A stretch of DNA of 64,000 nt from Rhodocollybia butyracea (lineage: Eukaryota > Basidiomycota > Agaricomycetes > Agaricales > Omphalotaceae), in NCBI GenBank assembly GCA_015501585.1, contig JADNRY010000019.1, positions 62,001-126,000 of the forward strand, in the 5' to 3' direction. The position numbers and the translations under genes are program-made. The notes beneath the pieces were generated by a model. The model did no database searches. It saw nothing but the letters and a program-made list of their open reading frames with translations, and was not told the origin of the DNA. Positions 57,695 to 64,000 of the stretch are shown here, piece by piece. Within the stretch, counting starts at the first letter, position 1; each line of letters starts with the position of its first letter.

Positions 57695-58872
57695 TCATAC
57701 ACTCACCCACTCGTGCTCATTTAATGATCATATAGACCATCCATGGGCTGCCGCGAATATCGATGGCTTTCTCTTGGCCTATCTGAGATTTTGGCTTAGA
57801 TATCTGCATATATTTGGTGTCGACATTTCCTAGGCGTTTTGAAGACGAGTTTTTCTATCTGTTCCAGTTCCGTTGCTAGTTCCACGCATACGAACTTCAA
57901 TGCCACTTTCGCGATAGGCGGACTTGAGTATTGGGCGCCGCTTCAACCGAAGAGTAATTGCACGCTGATATACGGGCGATGACGGAAGCCGCGCTACCGC
58001 TGATATTGGGACGCGTGCGTATTTATCCAGAATTCGGAGGGCACCATCGGCACAGTCAGATTAACACTGACTCGCTCACGTTCGGCTCACGTTCGTAATT
58101 TGAAGCAGATTTGAAGTGCCTTGGGCACTGGGGACATTCTTTGGCCAAATTTTAGGAGGGGTTATTTAAAAGGCCTCATGCTCTCCGAAGCTTTTGACGT
58201 TTATCTCCGCAGGAGTCTTACCCCTTCTACACTGTGAAGGAGAAGGCAAAGCAAAAGATGATTTACCAGGTTTGTGTGAGTTTCCAATTCGAAGAAGTAT
58301 ACAGCGACGATCAAAACTGCTCTCGCACAACTGACGACTTCACCACCCCGTCCCTTCATGCGTATATATGTTCCGCCTTGGCTCCTCGATATCAATACTG
58401 GCTCACAATGATACAACGGTGGATTCCACCGTGTGCCAAACGCTACCTCGAAGTATATGTAGCTATGCAAGTGCCAGTGAGATCCTGTTTGATTAAGTAT
58501 CTTAATTTTGAACCTGCATAGGACATTTCATGCATTTTTAGCTCTGTAACGTCATCTCTATCGACTAGACCGTATCATCGTCCATCATCAAACACCACTG
58601 TTAGTGGATGAATGCGTGATAGAAGGAACGTCAAAGCCAGCTTATCACCACAACGAACGATATTACACTCGAAGAAACTCTGATTGTTAGGTCGATACAG
58701 TGTCCTTGACCTAAGAGAGCATTAGCTTGAGGGGCCAATGACGCGACAAATTAGATCAATTACGTCGAAACCGCAGGATAGGTATAGACTATGAAGACAC
58801 TGTTACCGCTGCCGGTGTAAGCGAGTAAACGTTTTCTGCTAGCGTAACTTCAGATTGCGCGACAACACACAG
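57695..58872. other. Intergenic, no confident gene
   Basis: A plus-strand frame at 58234-58521 (95 aa) and a minus frame at 58201-58470 overlap and lack motifs. Nothing else seen. Confidence 0.45.
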
Positions 58873-59747
58873 TCAGTAAAGATATTCTTCCTGGCCTTTG
58901 AACACGGACAATATCGCCCTGTCCACATCTTCGCGTACGTTTTCGCAGACAAGAGTTCTTCGTTGATCCAGAAACACATTTGTTGATTTCGAGGAGCCTT
59001 TCCAGTCGTGATTAATCCTCTCCCGGATAGATGCAACGTTCAGGGCACACTCCGGACCCAGCCACTTCAGATCCTGGAAGGAGAGCGACGCTGAACGCAT
59101 GATCAATTGAGAAAGAGAAGGCAAACAATAGTCTGGTATTTTGTATTCACGAGCCAGATTGACTTTTCTCGCTGGGTTATCCAAGTTGAGGCGGTCGATT
59201 TTCTTGATAGCGATGGCTCGAATTACATCCATTTCCCACAGTGTGCTTAATTTAAGCACAGATATCCAGTCTACCATCTTAAAATCAAGAGGAGGGTCCA
59301 GGTATGTCCTGAAGAGTGTATCAGAAAAGTGAAAATGCAAGACTAAAGTTATCGACTCACTTGTGCATTAGCACGTTCAAAAGTCGCTCCCAATCACTTC
59401 GGAGGATAGATTGAAGGAGAATTGGGTTATCATCGATCATCACTCATGCCCTCCGGGTTGTTTTCGCCGCCAGGTGGCATCTGGAACATATCACGAAATA
59501 CAGGCGATGCCTTTGTAAGTTCTACAGGAGTGTCATCTCCACCTGCTCGTAGTAAGTAAATCAGGTATTCAGGTCGGAACAGTCAGAGCAACTCGCCTGG
59601 AAAACGACACCGTTGCCTTCAAAATAAAGAAGTTCGCTCCTCTTTCTATCAGGAGACGAGCTCCGAGTCCCGCTCTGGGTGTATCGACACCCGAGCCAGC
59701 CTGAGAAAGAGACGGCTGAGAGATATCGCTGTCGGAGTCGGAGCTCA
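58873..59747 (-). pseudogene. BTB-family protein, copy A (disabled)
   Basis: Three exon-like blocks match copies B and C: an N-terminal Ser/Asp-rich piece (start 59747, MSSDSDSDISQPSLSQ), a BTB/POZ core exon and a C-terminal exon (58873-59308) with TYLDPPLDFKMVDWISVLKL and STLWEMDVIRAIAIKKIDRL. Lesions: the N-terminal frame is one base out of register with the SSPDRKRSELLYFEGN part; the first donor is GC instead of GT; the core exon lacks 13 bases present in copies B and C (after ACACTC), and carries an extra insertion near 59437. The last exon is open to 58873. Confidence 0.7.
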
Positions 59748-60418
59748 TGAGTTTCAAGGAGGAGGACGTTTGTGCCACTGAGTTAGATAAATGATCTCAA
59801 TTGCCTTTTAAGGAAGTTCGATTGCACGTGTATCGCATGTGATCTCGTCGAGCGTGTCTCCTCTTGATCCAAATCCGAGCAGGCCGTGTGCTCCACAAGG
59901 AACAGCATAAAATATACGAGACCATACATGGCGCATTATCCGGGAGGTGTTGTGTTACACATTCCGCTATTCGCTCGTGCAAGTGGGCACTTCATCATAG
60001 GTAGATTTATTTCCCAAATGTCAATGCCTGGTCAATGCTAGCTATAGTCACAATGAACAATTTTACAATGAAAAGATACTGCGATAAGATACCATTGGTT
60101 TGAGTCAAGCTTGAGTGGCCAACGTAGAAAGAAGAAACGCAACAAATAATGATTGACTCCGATTGAGTACATTGCAGCGTATCCATGTCGCGCGCTCGCC
60201 TGCCGTATGGTTGAAAATTACGATATTAAGAATGAAAAGTGGTACAAGTTAAAGCAATCTTTTGAAAACTGTAGATTATTTGGGTATACACGGAGTGGAC
60301 TCCACCTATGAGGACACTGTTATCCCTGCCGGTGTTAGCGAACAAAACATCTTGCACCACGCTTGAGTCGTAACTCCATATCATTGCTAGTATATGTGCT
60401 CATGGTGACAACGCGTAT
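59748..60418. other. Spacer between BTB copies A and B
   Basis: No gene seen. The 150 bp upstream of each BTB copy share words such as CCTTTTAAGGAAGTTC and TTGCACGTGTATCGCA (59805/61380), so the duplicated unit includes the promoter. Confidence 0.5.
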
Positions 60419-61311
60419 TTACGAGCCATATTGTTCATGGTCTTTGAACACGGATAGTATCTCCTTATGCACGGCGTCACCCACGTCTTCGTATGGAAGG
60501 CCTTCTCTGAGCCCAAAACACATTCGTAGAATTTCTCGGATGGTCTGTCCAGTAGTGATTAACCCTTTCCCGTATAGATGCAACTTTGAGGCAGCACATC
60601 AGGCCCAGGTATAACAAATCTTCGATAGAGAGCGGCTGTGGACGTGTGATCAACTGAGAAAGAGCAGGTAAAAAATAATCTGGTATTTTGTATTCCCGAG
60701 CGATGTCGATTTTCCTTGCGTGGTCGTCAAAGCTTTCGATCTTCTTGATAGCGACGGCTCGAACAGCATTCATTTCCCAAAGAGTGCTTAATTTAAGCAC
60801 AGATATCCACTGTTCGATCCGAAAATCAAGAGGAGGATCTAGGTATGTCCTAAAGGATGCGCCAGGAATGTGAGATAGATACTGCAAGACTAAAGTTATC
60901 CACTCACTTGTGCAATAGCACCTGCAAAAGTCACTCCCAATCGAACCGTTGGATAGAATGGAGAACGATTGGGTTATCGTCGTTCTGGCCCTCCGGCTTG
61001 TTTTCGCCAAGTGGAATCTGGAACATATCACGGAAGACAGGCGATGCTTTTGTAAGCTCTGTAGGAGGTATCCGGTACAGCGCCATCTCCACCTGATCAT
61101 AGTAAATCAAGGATTCGCGTTAGAACAGTCAAATAGCTCACCTGGAACACGACACCGTTCAAGTTGCCTTCAAAATAAAAGAGTGGACTCCTCCTATCAA
61201 GAGACGAGCTCCGAGTCCCGCTCTGGTTATTATTATTATTGGGTTCATTGACCCCTGGTCAATCTGTGCAAGTCGCGGTTGAGAGATACCGGTATCTGGG
61301 TTAGAGTTCAT
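60419..61311 (-). pseudogene. BTB-family protein, copy B (disabled)
   Basis: Same three-exon layout. The core exon reads VEMALYRIPPTELTKASPVF and FRDMFQIPLGENKPEG, then hits TGA at 60931-60933 where copy C has CGA (DWERLL). The last exon has TYLDPPLDFRIEQWISVLKL and continues well, but near 60497 shifts frame so that the expected GLPYEDVGDAVHKEILSVFK end is out of frame. The N-terminal part is also out of register across an AAT microsatellite near 61240. Confidence 0.7.
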
Positions 61312-61922
61312 AAGTTTCAAAGCGGAGGATGTGTGTGCCACAGAGGATATAGTAGAGGACAAAAGACAACCTCAATTGCCTTTTTAAGGAAGTTCTATTG
61401 CACGTGTATCGCACGTGATCCCGTCAAGCGTGTCTCCGCAAATTCTGAGACTGAGGAACTACGAAACCATACATGCGGAAGGTGCAATGCGAACTCAGGT
61501 GCTCTCTATTAGCGCCAAAGACGCTTATTAGGGAAACCTGCGTCAGATTCAGCACATCATTAAGCCCTAGCAAACGCTTGTATCCCCTTGCTTCCAAAAG
61601 TTCTCGTCGTCTCTCATTAAAAATCTCGGTTTTTCAGGGCTCCAACCCACATGGGAACGAGGCCTGATCATACTGGAGATTAGTCACTTGCTTCCGGATT
61701 GGATTATATTATTCTATAACATTTCTACAGCCGAAGGCCGACGCAAAATTTGTTCTAAATCGCTCAGAAAGAGACAAAAAATGATTACATTGCAGTGCAG
61801 CACATGAGCAAGAATTAACGATATTATGGATGAAACTGTAGATTACTTAGGAGTGGATTCCGCTGAGTGGTCCCTGTGAAGACACTGCTATCGTCATGTA
61901 CACCAGCTTTGGCAACGCATAT
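61312..61922. other. Spacer between BTB copies B and C
   Basis: No gene seen; includes the upstream region of copy B. Confidence 0.5.
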
Positions 61923-62820
61923 CTACTTGAGATATTGTTCATGGTCTTTGAACACGGACAATATCTCCTCATGCACGGCACTACACACGTCACGGCGTTC
62001 GTAGGGGAGACCTTTTCCTTTTCTTTGAGGCCGAAACATCATAGGACTTGAAGAGGGCCACTCGTGATTAGCCCTTTCCCGGATAGATGCAACATTGAGG
62101 CCGCTTTCCTGACCCAGCCACTGCATATCTTGGACAGAGAGCGGCTGTGGACGTGTGATCAACCGAGAAAGAGCAGGTAAAAAATAATCTGCCAGCTTGT
62201 ATTCCCGAGCGATGTGGACTTTTCTCGCGTGGTCATCGAAGTTTTCGATCTTTTTGATAGCGACGGCTCGAACAGCACCCATTTCCCATAGGGTGCTTAA
62301 TTTAAGCACAGATATCTACTCTACCATATTAAAACCAAGAGGAGGATCCAGGTATGTCCTGAAGGATATGTCAAGACTTTGAGATAGATAATACTGAAGT
62401 TATTGACTCACTTGTGCAATAGCACGTTCAAAAGTCGCTCCCAATCAATCTGGAGGATAGAATGGAGGAGAATTGGGTTGTCATCACTCATGCCCTCCGG
62501 TTTATTTTCGCCGTCAGGTGGCATCTGGAACATATCACGGAAGACAGGCGATGTTTTTGTAAGTTCTGTAGGAGGTATCCGGTAGAGTGTCATTTCCACC
62601 TGCTCGTAGTAAATCAAGTATCCAGGTCAGAACAGTCAGAATAACTCACCTGGAAGACGACGCCGTTCAAGTTACCTTCAAAATAAAGGAGTTCACTCCT
62701 CTTTCTATCAGGAGACGAGCTCCTGTGCTGATTATCATTGGATGCATCGATGCTGTGGCCAGTATTAACGCTTTGGTCAGAGTTCATTAGTTCCTGAGCG
62801 GGGGACGTTTGTGCCGACAT
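61923..62820 (-). pseudogene. BTB-family protein, copy C (one nonsense codon)
   Basis: Exons 62650-62820, 62412-62599 and 61923-62358 join with GT-AG signals and intact frame to 264 codons: MSAQTSPAQELMNSDQSVNT, YFEGNLNGVVFQ, VEMTLYRIPPTELTKTSPVF, FRDMFQMPPDGENKPEGM, WERLLNVLLHK, TYLDPPLGFNMVE, then TAG at 62316-62318 where copies A and B have TGG (Trp), then ISVLKLSTLWEMGAV to the end. The single TGG to TAG change is the only lesion. The family (BTB/POZ proteins expanded in Agaricomycetes) usually works in protein complexes, often as Cullin-3 adaptors; no role is known here. Confidence 0.65.
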
Positions 62821-63234
62821 ATAGTAGAAGACAAAAAACGTTGAATCTCATTTGCCTTTTTGAATAAGACAGTTCCGCTGCACGATCGCACATGATATCG
62901 TCGAACATGTCTTGGTTATGACTCCGCATACATAATGTTCGTAACCAGAAATAGGGGTATAGCTTTCGAAGTTAACCTCCATTGCCTTTTTCAGACTACA
63001 GTGCCATACATCGCACGTGATTTCATTGTGGCGTTTACTCGACCTTCAACTAAGTACAAAGAAACGGGTAGAGATACGAAAATACAAATACAGATACATA
63101 AAAGATGTTCAGGGATATTATCCACTTTTTTTGTAAAGGAAAACCAGAGAGTTTGGGTACGAGACAATATTTACACATTCCATTGTTTGTTTCATGCAAG
63201 TGGGTACTTACAGACAGTTTCTGAACCACTTGAT
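62821..63234. other. Intergenic, no gene seen
   Basis: Upstream of BTB copy C and downstream of the zinc-finger gene, both reading left. Contains the GCCTTTTTGAATAAGACAG type upstream word shared with the other BTB copies. Confidence 0.45.
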
Positions 63235-64000
63235 CTACCCATCGGTCGATTCGTCTTCCACTGTGACAGCAGAAGCGTTGTTCAATTTCGTTCCGGCTAC
63301 TGCGACAGAAGGATCGTCGAAAATTCCGCGTTGGTTTGCAGCCTCGTCTAGCGCCCATGAATTAGTCACCTCAAGGAACTGCATTCGGAGGCAGCATACT
63401 ACAGCCTCTAGGTAGAGCTTCTGGAATACCAAGAAGCTAGCCATCACCAAGATCGAGACGACCATTGGATCGACGAGAACCCAGTACAGGTCCAGCTTCC
63501 CAACAGCAGTGAAGAACGGCGCTGAATCGGTCGTCGTATCCCAGTCCTCCAGAACGGCGTGACTGTCGAAAGCCGGGAAAAGGGTCCTGGGTTGGAGGGA
63601 GCAGCCGAGAGACACATAACACCCATCGAAATCGGTTGAAGCAAGAGCGGTGGCGTCGAGGTCCTCCTTGTGCTTTCGGGACACCGGGTCAAAGAGGTTG
63701 TAAATGTCAGGAAGAACCACAGGTGGGGTGAACACTGGGAATGCAGCCGGACTGCTCGATCCAACACACCCGATGTCCTCATCAGGTCGCTCCCAATGGT
63801 CACGCGACGTCGAGGGCTCCGGGGCAGAAGCCACAAACTGATTAGAAGGCGGGTCCCTTGCACGTTCTTTCCTCAGTTTAGGAACGTAGCCGTGCTGCCT
63901 TTTTCGATGTCTGGTGAGAGACCCCGGATCGCAGGTTCTAAACGCACACTGGGTTTCGGGGCAGCGGTAGGACTTATCATTGGTGCTGTAACGCGGTAAG
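63235..64000 (-). CDS. C2H2 zinc-finger protein, 5' end outside window
   Basis: An open minus-strand frame runs from the right edge to TAG at 63235, 255 codons visible. Near the edge it shows a C2H2 finger: YRCPETQCAFRT, CDPGSLTRHRKRQHGYVP, followed by basic LRKERARD. The rest (about 200 residues) is acidic to neutral and unstructured with DHWERPDEDIGCVGSSSPAA and a C-terminal hydrophobic patch MVVSILVMASFLVFQ. C2H2 fingers normally bind DNA, so a transcription factor role is likely. The start, and any further fingers, lie beyond 64000. Frames on the plus strand here are shadows. Confidence 0.65.
   Translation of the reverse strand, partial: LPRYSTNDKSYRCPETQCAFRTCDPGSLTRHRKRQHGYVPKLRKERARDPPSNQFVASAPEPSTSRDHWERPDEDIGCVGSSSPAAFPVFTPPVVLPDIYNLFDPVSRKHKEDLDATALASTDFDGCYVSLGCSLQPRTLFPAFDSHAVLEDWDTTTDSAPFFTAVGKLDLYWVLVDPMVVSILVMASFLVFQKLYLEAVVCCLRMQFLEVTNSWALDEAANQRGIFDDPSVAVAGTKLNNASAVTVEDESTDG

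Noticed and set aside
63670..63999. 109-aa plus-strand frame at the right edge
   Set aside because: It is the shadow of the C2H2 zinc-finger frame on the minus strand.
1..64000. CRISPR array or bacterial operon structure
   Set aside because: No regularly spaced short repeats; dense spliceosomal introns show a fungal nuclear genome.

Overview
The window looks like genomic DNA of an Agaricomycete (mushroom-type basidiomycete). It is gene dense, with very many phase-varied introns of about 45-60 nt, several micro-exons of 9-15 nt, and typical fungal proteins: a hybrid histidine kinase with an N-terminal membrane region, a REG1-like PP1 regulator, NOP14, VPS25, VTI1 and a multi-exon GH35 beta-galactosidase. 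I rebuilt gene models by hand, requiring GT-AG (or GC-AG) junctions that keep the reading frame and restore family motifs.

Region 1 (0.7-26.4 kb) is ordinary gene space: a secreted protein of unknown function, a RING/coiled-coil protein, a hybrid histidine kinase, VPS25 (ESCRT-II), a secreted GH35 beta-galactosidase, a DEK-C nuclear protein, an intron-containing tRNA-Arg(UCG), a second RING/coiled-coil protein, an acyl-CoA/coumarate-CoA ligase-like enzyme ending in the peroxisomal signal SKL, a 5-oxoprolinase-like protein that contains only the HyuA half, and a REG1-like PP1 regulatory subunit.

Region 2 (26.4-39.7 kb) is a gene-poor repeat island. It holds two diverged copies of a small secreted protein locus, two copies of a 61-aa hypothetical gene (one split by a 492-bp inverted-repeat element with a 5-bp target duplication), debris of a retroelement, a perfect 78-bp-arm foldback, a 23-C homopolymer, and a complete short LTR element (35593-37060) with TG...CA ends and a TCCTC target duplication.

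Region 3 (39.7-57.7 kb) is conserved gene space: cardiolipin synthase, a PACT-domain spindle-pole-body/pericentrin-like protein sharing a 116-bp divergent promoter with NOP14, a DUF6987-like protein, the SNARE VTI1, a third RING/coiled-coil protein, ribosomal protein uL5/RPL11, and a small membrane protein whose first exon, like that of RPL11, is just the ATG.

Region 4 (57.7-64 kb) has three tandem BTB-family copies, all with disabling lesions, and a C2H2 zinc-finger gene that runs off the right edge.

A recurring oddity is that several well-conserved genes have single-base frame breaks, mostly in short homopolymers. They are densest in the PACT gene and also occur in NOP14, the DUF6987 gene, GH35 and the kinase. 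Either the assembly has residual indels or these genes are really decaying; this affects how the models should be used.
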